64,000 nucleotides of DNA from Vampirovibrionales bacterium (GCA_029262635.1 JAJCZA010000005.1:248001-312000); one strand, 5' to 3'. Positions 50,852-61,080 are shown, counted from the first letter of the stretch. Notes: generated from the sequence alone by a model not told the origin. Numbers and translations: made by a program.

Positions 50852-52363
50852 GTGAAGCGCTTTTTGGGAGTCACTTTGAATCAAGGCACGTTAGAAACGG
50901 GGCTTTATCTGATCCTCTGTGGAGGATTGCTTGGACTTTCCGCACCGGGGATCGGGTTGTGGTTTCTCGCTTGGGTGGCTTTGATTCCGATATTTTTCTG
51001 GCTAAGGCGTACCCCCTCATCGGCCACCTGTTTTCAGGGAGGATTTATCGTCGGGTTTATTTTCCACGCCATCTATCTCTGCTGGTTTACAGGACTTCAC
51101 CCCATGACGTGGCTGGGCTTTACCCCATGGCAAAGCCTATTCATTGCCTACACCACATGGGGTCTGATTTCTACGCTGGGCGGTCTTCTGTTTGGCCTCT
51201 TGTTTATAGGCTACCGCAAGCTCTATGACTTCAGACTCGACGTTTTTCTCTTTCCCCTGCTCTGGGTCTTCGGCACTTGGCTTTATATTCAACTGAGCGA
51301 AGTTTATGTCCCATGGGCTTTACTCCAATATACGCAGGCTTCAGTTCCGCTGATGCGAGAGGTCGCGGGTTCCTTGGGTGATGGAAGTATTGCCGGGTTA
51401 ATTTTATTCCACAATACGGCCTTAACAGCCCTTATTCAACGACACTTAAACCAGAAAAAAACCGACCTTTATCGAATCGGCGTAACCGTAACCGCCATTC
51501 CTCTTTTGCTGGCTCTCTCAATTTGGACTGAATCACCTGCCAATACAACCCCATCAGGTTTTCCCTTCCCCGTTGCTGTAATCCAGGGCAACCTCCCGAT
51601 TGAAACCATCCGTTCGCCTGAAAAAGCACGACGAGGAGCAGAAATCGCTTACCTTCGGCCGCTTCAGGAAGCACGGCTCTCCTCCCAGACCCTGATCGTT
51701 CTACCAGAAGAAGGCATTGTCACCGACTGGGTAAAACAAAATCATCCATCGGGTAACCTGCAAGTTCAAAGGCTTCAAGCCCTAGCCAATCAGAGGGAAT
51801 GGACACTAGCACTCGGCGTGTCCTCTCAAAAAGACACCCACTACTACAACAGCATTCTTCTAATTCAACCGCATCAACCGGCAGCTTTCTACAACAAGTC
51901 AATCCTTGTCCCCTTTGGCGAAACGACCCCCCGCCTCCACGGGCTTTTACCGAAACACTGGCTGGAGCAACTGCTGGCTGGCTTAGGCGTCCCCTACGCC
52001 AACCTTTTTGACGCCGGAAAAACAACACAGCCCCTTGAGCTTAAATCAAATCACCCGGCCCATCCCATAAGCCTCAGTGGGTTGGTTTGCTTCGAACTAG
52101 CCTACCCACGGGTTATCAACCATCCACCGGGTGATATTTTAGTCAACACCAGTAACTTGGGCTGGTTCCACCAACACCCGTTTCTCGAAGCCCAATTCCT
52201 TGCTTTAGGGCAAATCCGGGCCGCTCAAGCCAAACGCCCGCTTATTATTGCCGCCAACACCGGCATTTCTGCCCTGATTAACCCTCAAGGCCAAATCCTT
52301 CAAAAAACCCTCTCCGGTAAAAAAGCACAGCTCTTTTTAGATTTTAATCCCTCTCAAAAATAG
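50852..52363 (+). CDS. lnt: Apolipoprotein N-acyltransferase
   Basis: Adds the third acyl chain to the N-terminal cysteine of lipoproteins in the inner membrane, needed for outer-membrane sorting in diderms. The 503-residue protein has six or so membrane helices in the first 220 residues and a nitrilase-like domain. The catalytic triad is visible: Glu in LPEEGIV (about 285), Lys in YNKSILVPFGE (346) and Cys in GLVCFELAYP (412). The start is GTG 50852, with AAGGAG 9 bases before it; the longer frame from 50684 overlaps ruvC and lacks family similarity. Confidence 0.95.
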   Translation: MKRFLGVTLNQGTLETGLYLILCGGLLGLSAPGIGLWFLAWVALIPIFFWLRRTPSSATCFQGGFIVGFIFHAIYLCWFTGLHPMTWLGFTPWQSLFIAYTTWGLISTLGGLLFGLLFIGYRKLYDFRLDVFLFPLLWVFGTWLYIQLSEVYVPWALLQYTQASVPLMREVAGSLGDGSIAGLILFHNTALTALIQRHLNQKKTDLYRIGVTVTAIPLLLALSIWTESPANTTPSGFPFPVAVIQGNLPIETIRSPEKARRGAEIAYLRPLQEARLSSQTLIVLPEEGIVTDWVKQNHPSGNLQVQRLQALANQREWTLALGVSSQKDTHYYNSILLIQPHQPAAFYNKSILVPFGETTPRLHGLLPKHWLEQLLAGLGVPYANLFDAGKTTQPLELKSNHPAHPISLSGLVCFELAYPRVINHPPGDILVNTSNLGWFHQHPFLEAQFLALGQIRAAQAKRPLIIAANTGISALINPQGQILQKTLSGKKAQLFLDFNPSQK

Positions 52364-52587
52364 CCTTCCACTCTCAACCAAACCCCTTAATTTAACACCC
52401 TGTTTGTTTGTCGTTATTTTTATAAGGCAATTTTATCTCGTCAACAAAAGACACTTATGGTAGCCTTATTTTGGTCTCTTTTAAATTCATGCGCACAAAA
52501 ACACGTTGAGCAGGTTTTAAGAAACAGAACAACACAACCAAAAAAAGATGCTATTCAGCCCCTCAGCGTTTTTAAGGAGCCGCCGTT

Positions 52588-53322
52588 ATGTCTGGACTAC
52601 CCCCAAGCCACTATCCACCGCCAACAGGCTACAACTTTACACCGCCAGCCCACTACAACATGGCACCACCCACCTTTTATCCAAACGCCGGTCGGCCCGC
52701 CGCTCCAATGATTCCGGGACAGACTTTTGCTCCGACAAACCCAGCCCAGTCTTCGGCTGAACTCCAACAACTTCGAGCCATGGCCGAGCAATTAAAACCG
52801 TTAGGTGTTCAGTTTGATGTGGACGCTGTGGAACGGATGGTTCAATCGGGTATGCCTATGGAACAAGCCGTTATGCAACAAATGGCAGCTTCTGGCTTAC
52901 CAGTACCCGGCGGCGAAAACCCTGGAAGCCCAATGAGCTTACCTGGTGGTCTCTCCCCTTTAAACCAGAACGAAGACCCTAATCGGTCTGGGGCTATGGT
53001 CATGCGCGATGGCACCGTTTGGGACACCAAAAGTAACACAGGCGGCATGGGATTCTTCGGTAAACTAATATTAACCGCCGCCGCTTTAGGGATTGTTGGC
53101 TTTGGGTTCCGACACTTTCGGCTCGCTCAAAAAGAGTCTATTAAAGGGGCCGTAGAAAACCTGAATAATAATGCGGCCGCTGATTTCCTGACGAGTAACC
53201 CGGTCTCAAAGTGGCTGAGAGAAAAAACACCCCAAACCATCAAAGAATCGCTTCGCCGTACCGGTGAAACCCTGAAAAACTGGCTGGGGTTTAGTGAGAC
53301 TACTGCCAAAGCGGCCAGCTAA
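52588..53322 (+). CDS. Pro-rich protein with one membrane helix, unknown function
   Basis: A 244-residue protein. Residues 1-60 are Pro/Tyr/Asn-rich (PPSHYPPPTGYNFTPPAHYN) and likely disordered. A helical segment follows (ELQQLRAMAEQLKPLGVQFD), then a Gly/Pro linker, one membrane helix (FFGKLILTAAALGIVGFGF, about residue 155) and a polar C-terminal helical part. AAGGAG lies 8 bases before the ATG. Not recognised. Confidence 0.65.
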   Translation: MSGLPPSHYPPPTGYNFTPPAHYNMAPPTFYPNAGRPAAPMIPGQTFAPTNPAQSSAELQQLRAMAEQLKPLGVQFDVDAVERMVQSGMPMEQAVMQQMAASGLPVPGGENPGSPMSLPGGLSPLNQNEDPNRSGAMVMRDGTVWDTKSNTGGMGFFGKLILTAAALGIVGFGFRHFRLAQKESIKGAVENLNNNAAADFLTSNPVSKWLREKTPQTIKESLRRTGETLKNWLGFSETTAKAAS

Positions 53323-53408
53323 AAGGGATTCCGAAATAGAATCTGTTTCATTCGTCTATAATGAGAAGACCTCTTTTTATTTAAAAATGATTCAGGATAA
53401 TCGATGTC

Positions 53409-54380
53409 ATGCTGACCTCCATTGAAAAGACACGCCCCTCGAAGCTGATTCCTTCCAGGCTCAGGCCCGGTGACACCATTGCCATTATCTCACCCGCAGC
53501 ACCCACCGAAAACCCGGACGAGCTATTTTTGAAGGGCCTCCGGCTACTAGAAGAGCAGGGGTTCCAGGCCAAACTCATGCCTCACGCCAAAAATCGGGAT
53601 GCTTATCTGGCAGGTACGGATGCCGAACGCGCTAACGATTTAACCGAAGCCTTCCTCGACCCGGAAGTCAAAGCGATTCTCTGCGCGCGAGGCGGGTACG
53701 GTTGCTCTCGAATTTTACCGCTACTGGACTTATCTCTTATCCAAAAAAACCCTAAAATCTTTATTGGGTTTAGCGATGTGACCGTCCTTCATCTTGCTTT
53801 TTACCAACAAGCGGGACTGACCGGATTTTACGGCCCCATGCTCACATCCAACCTCATCCATCCAGAACCGTTTAGCCAACAGTGTCTGTTAAATATGATT
53901 ACTGCCCAGCATAAAGTCCCTTATGAAATCCCCAACACTGAGTCTTACCATTGCCTCCAGCCGGGTACCATAGAAGCACCTTTAATAGGCGGGAATCTAA
54001 CCTTGCTAGCCTCTTTATGCGGTACACCCTATCAACCTCAAACGCAGGGACATATCTTGTTTATTGAAGACTGGAAGGAATCCTACTACTCTATTGACCG
54101 TCAATTCCAACAAATGAAACTGGCTGGATTGTTTGATGGAATTAAAGGCTTACTGTTCTGTGATTTTTCCAGCATGGACGACACGGAACCCTCTCCTCCT
54201 TTTTCTCTTGGCGAACTGTTCCAACGCCTCACCCCATTTCTTCAAGAAAAACAGATACCGATAGGTCTCGGGTTTTCAGTCGGCCATGGGGAACAAACCG
54301 GTACTCTGCCCATCGGTATCCAAACCCGCTTTAACGCCACAGCTGGTACGCTCACCCTGTTGGAATCACCGGTTTTATAA
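53409..54380 (+). CDS. ldcA: LD-carboxypeptidase (S66 family)
   Basis: Cytoplasmic serine peptidase that removes D-Ala from the tetrapeptide of recycled peptidoglycan. The 323-residue product has RPGDTIAIISPAAP, ARGGYGCSRILPLLD, the nucleophile Ser in IGFSDVTVLHLA, LFIEDWKESYYSIDR with the Glu, and FSVGHGEQTGTLPIG with the His of the Ser-Glu-His triad. TATAAT at 53357-53362 is a possible -10. A single gene. Confidence 0.93.
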   Translation: MLTSIEKTRPSKLIPSRLRPGDTIAIISPAAPTENPDELFLKGLRLLEEQGFQAKLMPHAKNRDAYLAGTDAERANDLTEAFLDPEVKAILCARGGYGCSRILPLLDLSLIQKNPKIFIGFSDVTVLHLAFYQQAGLTGFYGPMLTSNLIHPEPFSQQCLLNMITAQHKVPYEIPNTESYHCLQPGTIEAPLIGGNLTLLASLCGTPYQPQTQGHILFIEDWKESYYSIDRQFQQMKLAGLFDGIKGLLFCDFSSMDDTEPSPPFSLGELFQRLTPFLQEKQIPIGLGFSVGHGEQTGTLPIGIQTRFNATAGTLTLLESPVL

Positions 54381-54411
54381 GCGCATTTTAATCTTATCAA
54401 AGAACGTAAAT

Positions 54412-56235
54412 TTATTCTGCCAAGGTCTCACCCCTCTTTAAAACCGGTACCACCCGTTTAGCTTCAATCAGAGCCTCCCGAACCCCTTCTCTCAGTGCTG
54501 GTTCCTGTGGATGACTCATACCCGTCATATTTTCCTGTACGGCTGGTGGTGTCTTTTTCTGCACAGCCTTTTCAAGTTTAGATCTAGGTACGGCCCGAGG
54601 CTCAGGCCCCAAAGGCATGTCCTCTAACACTTGTTGGTTTCCCTTAGGGGGCTGTATTTCAAGCGGCTCTGCTACCATCCCTTCTTCTGATTCTGATGAC
54701 GATTCTTCAGATGCTTCTGGCTTCTCCGTCGATGCTTTTTCAGCCGTTTTTTCTCCCAAAAGGGTTAAGCCCATAGCTCGAACATCAAGGGGCAGAGCTG
54801 TTTCCACGCTCCCATTTTTTAAATCCACCACAAACAACTGATCTGTCCCAGCAGTAGTGACATACGCCTTCTCATCCACTTCAGAAACCGCCAGTGCCGT
54901 CGGAAAAGACCCTGGTTCCAAAATAACTCTGGACTCTGCCCGTGTTTTTGTTTTTAAATCAATCACATCCAATCGGGCATTACCCGCCGAGAGTACATAC
55001 AGTTGATCTTTTGCTATTAAGGGCGCAAAACTCACCGGCTTTTTCCCCACATCAATAACCGCCAATGGCTCACCTGTTTCCAAGTCCATGGCCATGACCT
55101 GATGTGAAGAACGGCTAGCCATCCACAGGGTTGTTTTCTTTCGATCCCGCTCATCCAGCCACATGGCTGAAATGTTTTTTAACCCCGGCAAAGTGCGCAC
55201 CACCTGCTGGCTAACCAAATCCAAATCGTACACCTTGCCCGCCGTATAATCGGCGACATACACATGCCAATTCCAGTGAGAGCGAAGCATTTCTCCGCCA
55301 TTTCCAGGTAACAGAATTTTGGACGTGCCCACCAGTTCCACCGTACTGACAACCGTCAGAAAATTGGAAAACCGATGACTGACCAACAACTGATCCTCGC
55401 CCTCAACATAGAGAACTCCAGTCGGTTTTGACCCCACCGCCACACGAGCTTTCACCAGATTAGAGAACGTATCCACGACAACTAACTCATCGGTTGTCAA
55501 ACAGGAAACATAAACCGCATGCCCCTCCTCAGATGGGATGACTCGAGACGCCACACAGTTTAACTCGACAGTTTCTTTTTTCATCCCCTGTTCTGGATCA
55601 ATCACGACTAGGGTTTGCCGATCCAGATCGGTTAAGTACAATGTTTTTTTAACCGGCGAGTGTCGAGCGGTATCAAACACTTTTTGGGCAATAGCTTCCG
55701 GCGTATCAGCCACCACATCCTGACTGGCCTGCGGATCATACGGCAGATCCCCAAGAATCACCTTAAGCTCCGTGGGGATATAAAGATTGGGCGGAAGCAA
55801 TAAATCCTGAGGCAGGAGTCCTTCTTTTAGCTCAATCGGATACATCTCCAATTTGGCCAGCGCCAGCTTGCCGGATGCCGTGTTAATCAACCGAATAAGA
55901 AACAGGTTGTTATCAAAATGAATTAAATCGGGATACGGTTTATCCGTAGGCGCCTCGTTTAAAATTTGACTGGGGTTTTCCGACATGGAAGGATCTTGAG
56001 GAAAAATAGGCAAGTACACCATGCCATTAGGAAACGTGACCATTCCGTCAAACCGAACCTTCACACCGGCATCCTTCTCTCGAAGGTAGGACATCACGGT
56101 AGGTGGCAATTCAGTCGCGGTCGCCGTTAATGAAGCGGGAAACATCAACCCCAGAACAATCGCACCGAACCCGGCCATGATTATTGTTCTCACCCATCGA
56201 GGCGACTTTACATTCCCAAATGCCCATAATCTCAT
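54412..56235 (-). CDS. Exported YVTN-type beta-propeller protein
   Basis: A 607-residue protein with an N-terminal signal (RTIIMAGFGAIVLGLMFPASL). Residues about 190-480 contain repeated propeller blades such as KKTLYLTDLDRQTLVVIDPE, AVYVSCLTTDELVVVDTFSN and LYVLSAGNARLDVIDLKT (YVTN-like). The C-terminal 120 residues are acidic, Ser/Glu/Pro-rich and probably disordered. Such propellers are typically surface or periplasmic binding proteins. Partners unknown. GGAT precedes the ATG. Confidence 0.8.
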   Translation of the reverse strand: MRLWAFGNVKSPRWVRTIIMAGFGAIVLGLMFPASLTATATELPPTVMSYLREKDAGVKVRFDGMVTFPNGMVYLPIFPQDPSMSENPSQILNEAPTDKPYPDLIHFDNNLFLIRLINTASGKLALAKLEMYPIELKEGLLPQDLLLPPNLYIPTELKVILGDLPYDPQASQDVVADTPEAIAQKVFDTARHSPVKKTLYLTDLDRQTLVVIDPEQGMKKETVELNCVASRVIPSEEGHAVYVSCLTTDELVVVDTFSNLVKARVAVGSKPTGVLYVEGEDQLLVSHRFSNFLTVVSTVELVGTSKILLPGNGGEMLRSHWNWHVYVADYTAGKVYDLDLVSQQVVRTLPGLKNISAMWLDERDRKKTTLWMASRSSHQVMAMDLETGEPLAVIDVGKKPVSFAPLIAKDQLYVLSAGNARLDVIDLKTKTRAESRVILEPGSFPTALAVSEVDEKAYVTTAGTDQLFVVDLKNGSVETALPLDVRAMGLTLLGEKTAEKASTEKPEASEESSSESEEGMVAEPLEIQPPKGNQQVLEDMPLGPEPRAVPRSKLEKAVQKKTPPAVQENMTGMSHPQEPALREGVREALIEAKRVVPVLKRGETLAE

Positions 56236-56312
56236 TAAAACATCCCTTTTACGGTACTGAACATCCTATTATAGCCGGGACAAGAGAAAAAAGAACCTCT
56301 TTCGATTAAATT

Positions 56313-57269
56313 TTATAAAAGCCCACCATGGCCAGTAATCGTTTGAGGGACTTGAACCACCCCTTCAAAGACATAGTCCGCTGGGCCCGTCATCAAAACA
56401 TGGTTGGAGGTTTCTCGTTCCCATTGAACCTGCAAGATACCTCCCGGCAAATGAATCGCCACGGAATGGCCTGTTTTTCCATTTAATGCCGAGGCCACCG
56501 CTGTCGCACAGGCACCTGTACCACACGCCAATGTAAAGCCGCAACCCCGTTCCCAAACCCGAAGCCGCAAAGTTTGTTCATCAACCACATCCACAAATTC
56601 CACATTGGTTTTTTGGGGAAAGCGAGGATGGGTTTCAATAGCCGGCCCAAAAATTGCCGGATCCAGAGGTTCTGCCAGATCCTCCTGAAAAATCATACAG
56701 TGGGGATTCCCCATACTAACCGCTGTTATAGGAACCGTTTGACCCAACACGGTTAAGGGTTCATTTTGAATCACCGTTCTCTTCTTTTCGTCACCCTCCA
56801 CAAAAGGAATCCGCTTGGGATCTAGAATAGGCGCTCCCATATCAACAGTCACGGTAGCGTCTTTATTAATTTTAGGCACCATCAGTCCGGCTGGGGTTTC
56901 CACCCGGAACGTGTCTGAGTCGATTATTCCAAGATCCCGAACCAGACGGGCAAAACAACGGATTCCATTACCGCACATCTCCGCTTGACTACCATCACTG
57001 TTAAAAAAGACGAACTGAATATCAAATTGCTCTGGATCCGTGGCAGGGGCAATGATGACCAAACCGTCAGACCCAATTCCAAAATGGCGATCCGATACAT
57101 ACGCTGCCAGACGGGGCTGGTCCGTTCCCACTGGAATATCCTCCCCTTTCATCATGACAAAATCGTTACCCAGCCCCTGCATTTTAATAAAGGGCAACGC
57201 CCCATAATCCGGCTTGAAGACCGATGTGTTTTTTACAGCAGTAGCACATTTCTTAATATCCATCATCAT
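56313..57269 (-). CDS. dapF: Diaminopimelate epimerase
   Basis: Converts LL- to meso-diaminopimelate for peptidoglycan and lysine. The protein of about 318 residues has FIKMQGLGNDFVMM, the first catalytic Cys in AEMCGNGIRCFAR, SMGNPHCMIF, and the second in LACGTGACATAVA. The start is placed at ATG 57269, first of three consecutive ATG codons, with GGA 6 bases upstream; the open frame continues to 57344 but would then overlap the divergent glycosyltransferase gene. Presence of DapF predicts meso-DAP-type peptidoglycan. Confidence 0.95.
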   Translation of the reverse strand: MMMDIKKCATAVKNTSVFKPDYGALPFIKMQGLGNDFVMMKGEDIPVGTDQPRLAAYVSDRHFGIGSDGLVIIAPATDPEQFDIQFVFFNSDGSQAEMCGNGIRCFARLVRDLGIIDSDTFRVETPAGLMVPKINKDATVTVDMGAPILDPKRIPFVEGDEKKRTVIQNEPLTVLGQTVPITAVSMGNPHCMIFQEDLAEPLDPAIFGPAIETHPRFPQKTNVEFVDVVDEQTLRLRVWERGCGFTLACGTGACATAVASALNGKTGHSVAIHLPGGILQVQWERETSNHVLMTGPADYVFEGVVQVPQTITGHGGLL

Positions 57270-57312
57270 TTTATTTCCAATCGTGACTCTACGGTTATAA
57301 AATACTAACACC

Positions 57313-59064
57313 ATGCTCGATGTCTTAAAAGCCCCTAAAACCAACCCAGCCCCAAACGGGCCTTATGGCCTCCTTTTTGGATCATGGCCTGTTCTCGCTC
57401 TAGCCGGGCTTTGCCTTATTTTATTTTTCTATAAATTGGGAAGCTACCCGTTTTTCGACGTAGACGAACCTCGTTATGCTGAAACAGCCCGAGAAATGCT
57501 AGAACGAAACGACTGGATCACACCCTACTTTAACTATGAGCTTCGATTGAACAAACCGGTCATGTTCTACTGGCTCATTGCTTTTTCATATCAACTGTTT
57601 GGGATATCCGAGTTTGCGGCGCGTTTCTTCAGTGCCCTTTCAGCTATGGGGATGGTTTTCATCACCTATGGATTAGGTCGATGGTGGATTAACCCACGAT
57701 TTGGTTTATTTAGCGCTCTCATCCTCGCAACCACCATTGAGGTCATTGGCCTCTCTCGTATGGCCATTATCGACATGACCTTAGCCTTCTTCATTAGCAG
57801 TACAATCATATCCCTGTTTCTCGTAGCGCACCACTCTAAAAAGTGGTGGCTGGTGGCGGGCCTACTTTCTGGACTGGCTATTTTAACCAAAGGGCCGGTT
57901 GGTATTATTTTACCGGGAGCGATTTTCGTTGTTTACACCCTGTTGACCCGACAGTTCAAAGCCTGTTTTCTCAATCGATGGTTCCCACTTGCCTTAATAA
58001 CCAGCCTGACCGTTGCGTTACCTTGGTATATAGCCGCTTGGCAGGTGCATGGCCAGCTCTTCCTTGATGAGGTTTACCACAACAACTTCTCCCGGTTTTC
58101 CGGCGGCATTAATTACCATATTAAACCCTGGTATTTTTATCTCCCCGTTATTGCCGTGGGCTTTATGCCCTGGAGCCTGTTCCTTCCTTTAGGGGTTTTT
58201 CAGGGCATTAAACATCTGAAGCAGCCCAACCAACCCGCTTATTTTCTATCTCTTTTTGCCTTAATCTGGGCAGGGCTAATTTTTCTGTTTTTCTCGATGG
58301 CTCAAACCAAACTACTGACCTATGTTCTTCCCCTCTTCCCTGCCCTTGCTCTGCTAACCGGGTTCGTCTTTGAGCAACTTGCTCAATCAATTTCTACAAC
58401 AGCACCCAACACCTCCAGCCAATGGTCTTACCGTGCCTGTTGGATTCTATCGGGGTTATTGGCCGTGGTCCTTGTGATTCTCGCCCCGCTTTTTGTTGGC
58501 CAACCTGCAACCTTCCTGCCTAAAATCGCCCAACAAATTAATCAGTTAACGGAAAACCCCCTCAGCCTAGTGGCTGTCGCGAGTCTTGCTTTGGGCTCCA
58601 TCTTCATGACCTTTTTTATCCTTCGAAGACAAATGATGTTCGCCCTTGCAAGCCAAGCCATCGCTTTTACTCTCTTGGTTGTCTGCGCTTTGAACAGCAT
58701 TTTACCTAGTATCAACGAAGTAACTCAAGGTGCCATGCTATCTTTCGCTGAGCAGGCCAAGGGCGAGCCCCTGGCCATCTATGAAATTACCCGGCCCAGC
58801 CTGACCTATTACAGCCGTAAAAAAATCCCTCACGTTGGTCGAGACGACTATGGTAAACTAGATGCGCTTCTCACCTCCGTCGAAACGGACAACCCTCAAA
58901 ACGCTAGGGAGCGCTTACTTTACATCATTACCAAAAACAGCCTCCACTCCGATCTAGCATCCGTCATTCCCAAGGGAAGTCAACTAACCCTGATTGATAA
59001 ACAGACGGTTTATAGTCTATTTACCCTTAAAAAGCCAAAAATTCAGAGGATTTCCACCCCATGA
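57313..59064 (+). CDS. ArnT-like membrane glycosyltransferase (GT83)
   Basis: A 583-residue polytopic protein of the ArnT/PMT_2 group, which transfers sugars from an undecaprenyl-phosphate donor to lipid A or other periplasmic acceptors. The first periplasmic loop has the conserved DVDEPRYAETAREML (acidic catalytic pair) and RLNKPVMFYWLIAFSYQLFG split by its helix; about ten further helices follow, then a soluble C-terminus. Its last four bases overlap the GT2 gene. The acceptor and sugar cannot be read from sequence. Confidence 0.88.
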   Translation: MLDVLKAPKTNPAPNGPYGLLFGSWPVLALAGLCLILFFYKLGSYPFFDVDEPRYAETAREMLERNDWITPYFNYELRLNKPVMFYWLIAFSYQLFGISEFAARFFSALSAMGMVFITYGLGRWWINPRFGLFSALILATTIEVIGLSRMAIIDMTLAFFISSTIISLFLVAHHSKKWWLVAGLLSGLAILTKGPVGIILPGAIFVVYTLLTRQFKACFLNRWFPLALITSLTVALPWYIAAWQVHGQLFLDEVYHNNFSRFSGGINYHIKPWYFYLPVIAVGFMPWSLFLPLGVFQGIKHLKQPNQPAYFLSLFALIWAGLIFLFFSMAQTKLLTYVLPLFPALALLTGFVFEQLAQSISTTAPNTSSQWSYRACWILSGLLAVVLVILAPLFVGQPATFLPKIAQQINQLTENPLSLVAVASLALGSIFMTFFILRRQMMFALASQAIAFTLLVVCALNSILPSINEVTQGAMLSFAEQAKGEPLAIYEITRPSLTYYSRKKIPHVGRDDYGKLDALLTSVETDNPQNARERLLYIITKNSLHSDLASVIPKGSQLTLIDKQTVYSLFTLKKPKIQRISTP

Positions 59065-60122
59065 CCATGGACACTCCTACCCACAGCCCTTTTCAACTTC
59101 ATCCAACCGACCCAAAAACCTTCGATAACAAACCCTATGGTTCCTTACCCGACTTTGACCCTAAAGCAGGAAAGGGCGTTGATGTCTCCTTTATCGCCCC
59201 CGTTTTTAACGAGGAAGAAAACGTCCAACCCTTGGTCGAAGAAATCTATCAAGCAGGCCTGAAGCTGAATCGTCCGTTTGAAATCCTGCTGGTCGACGAT
59301 GGCTCTTCCGACAGCACCATCCCCAGACTACGCCAACTCGCTCAAGACTACCCGGTTCTTAGAGTCGTCAGCTTTAAAAGAAATTTTGGTCAAACCGCAG
59401 CCACGGCCGCTGGGTTTGCCTACGCCAGAGGGCAATACATTGTTACACTGGATGGCGACCTGCAAAACGACCCAGCAGACGCCCCTCGCCTTGTCGAAAT
59501 GCTGGAAGCGGAGAATCTGGATATTATTCAAGGTTGGCGCAAAAACCGCAAAGATAAAGCCCTTTCCCGAAAACTCCCTTCCGCTATTGCCAATTGGATC
59601 ATTGCCAAGGTCACCGGGGTTAAAACCCACGATAACGGTTGCTCCCTAAAAGTATATCGGGCGGATGTTGCTAAAAATATTCAGCTTTACGGTGAAATGC
59701 ATCGATTCATTCCGGCTCTGGCGAGTATCGATGGCGCTTCTTTTAAGGAAGTTCCGGTCAACCACCGGGAGCGAAACGCCGGAACGAGTAAATACGGCAT
59801 TTCCAGAACCTTTAAAGTGATTCTGGACCTCTTGACCGTCTTGATGATGAAAAAATTCTTTACCCGTCCCATTCATTTATTTGGGCGGGCGGGCCTTCTG
59901 CTCTTCTTCTTCGGCTTGGTTATCAACCTGTACCTTGTCTTTGATAAGTTGGTCATCGGCCATGATATCGGGACACGCCCCTTGCTTATTCTGGGGATGC
60001 TCCTGATTTTATCGGGCATTCAGCTGATTAGTACCGGACTCATTGCCGAGATTCAGGTTCGAACCTATTTCGAGTCCCAGAACAAGCCCATTTACAACGT
60101 CAAAGAAATCATCGAAAGCTAG
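59061..60122 (+). CDS. GT2 polyprenyl-phosphate glycosyltransferase
   Basis: A 353-residue protein of the GtrB/ArnC/DPM1 type. VSFIAPVFNEEENVQPL, ILLVDDGSSDST, VVSFKRNFGQTAATAAGF, LDGDLQNDP (the DxD metal site) and HRERNAGTSKYG are all present, followed by two C-terminal membrane helices (LLLFFFGLVINLYLVF, LLILGMLLILSGIQLI). It should load a sugar onto undecaprenyl phosphate on the cytoplasmic face, for use by the ArnT-like enzyme. It overlaps that gene by four bases (ATGA). Confidence 0.92.
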   Translation: MTMDTPTHSPFQLHPTDPKTFDNKPYGSLPDFDPKAGKGVDVSFIAPVFNEEENVQPLVEEIYQAGLKLNRPFEILLVDDGSSDSTIPRLRQLAQDYPVLRVVSFKRNFGQTAATAAGFAYARGQYIVTLDGDLQNDPADAPRLVEMLEAENLDIIQGWRKNRKDKALSRKLPSAIANWIIAKVTGVKTHDNGCSLKVYRADVAKNIQLYGEMHRFIPALASIDGASFKEVPVNHRERNAGTSKYGISRTFKVILDLLTVLMMKKFFTRPIHLFGRAGLLLFFFGLVINLYLVFDKLVIGHDIGTRPLLILGMLLILSGIQLISTGLIAEIQVRTYFESQNKPIYNVKEIIES

Positions 60123-60126
60123 TTCA

Positions 60127-61065
60127 TTGAACGCCTCGGTTAAAACATTGATCAAAATCACCCTAAGTCTTGGGTTATTGGCTTTTATTTTTTACACCGC
60201 CGACGTAAGCGATACATTTCAACAGCTTTCATCCGCCAATCTCTGGTTTATCCCCATTGGGGTCGGAATTTATCTCATCAGTCAATGGGTTAGCTCGTAC
60301 CGATGGCAATTTCTCTCTAAACCACTTGGCTTTGACCTCTCTACCCGTGAATTTTTTGACTATTACATGATCGGCATGTACCTAAACCTGTTTTTGCCCG
60401 GATCCATTGGCGGCGACGTCGGCCGAGTCTATTATCTGGCCAAATCCAGCAATCGACGCAAACGAGAAGCTCTCCTAACCCTACTGGCTGAACGGGGGGT
60501 TGGTCTAATAGCACTCTTGTTTATTACCGGCATGGTCTGCCTTACTCCGCAAGCGGAGCCAATCCCCTTGCCTATCCGATTTGGGGTACTTGGCCTTTCT
60601 ACAATGCTTTTCATCGGGTTTATAGCACTTCATTGGATTCCTTTAGATCCCCTTATCAAAAGATTTCCTCGACTCGAACTCCTTCAACAAGCTAATGTCT
60701 ATTGGAAAGATATTCCTCTGCTCATTAAATCGGTCGCTATTTCTGTTTTTGTCCACAGCTTTATGGTCGCTATCCATGCCATGATTGCCCATGCCCTCGG
60801 GCTGGAGATTAACCTCATTTACCTTATCGCCGTTTATGGACTGGTCACCCTTTTAAGTGTCACTCCTATTTTTTTCAATGGCATTGGTCTTCGTGAGGGA
60901 GGTTACCAGTATATGCTCGGGCTTATCGGTATCTCCGCTTCTGCCGGTCTAGCCTTTGGTTTATACTGGTTCTTAATTTCCACCCTAACAAGCCTCACCG
61001 GCGGCTTGGTTTTCATTAAAGGTCACTACAAAACGCCAACAGCCGATGAAGCAGTAATCAATTAG
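60127..61065 (+). CDS. LPG-synthase-TM / UPF0104 family membrane protein
   Basis: A protein of about 312 residues with seven or eight membrane helices of the UPF0104 (YbhN) family. The conserved LNLFLPGSIGGDVGRVYYL, RREALLTLLAERGVGL and GIGLREGGYQYML motifs are clear. Such proteins move or flip lipid-linked substrates in several pathways. The start is put at TTG 60127, five bases after the GT2 stop; the longer frame overlaps that gene. As third gene of the cassette it is a candidate flippase for the GT2 product. The Shine-Dalgarno is weak. Confidence 0.82.
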   Translation: MNASVKTLIKITLSLGLLAFIFYTADVSDTFQQLSSANLWFIPIGVGIYLISQWVSSYRWQFLSKPLGFDLSTREFFDYYMIGMYLNLFLPGSIGGDVGRVYYLAKSSNRRKREALLTLLAERGVGLIALLFITGMVCLTPQAEPIPLPIRFGVLGLSTMLFIGFIALHWIPLDPLIKRFPRLELLQQANVYWKDIPLLIKSVAISVFVHSFMVAIHAMIAHALGLEINLIYLIAVYGLVTLLSVTPIFFNGIGLREGGYQYMLGLIGISASAGLAFGLYWFLISTLTSLTGGLVFIKGHYKTPTADEAVIN

Positions 61066-61080
61066 GCCTCTGCACTTAGG

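Noticed and set aside
52457-52711. Plus-strand 84-codon frame before the Pro-rich protein
   Set aside because: It overlaps the 52588 gene in another frame; that gene has a strong Shine-Dalgarno and a coherent product.
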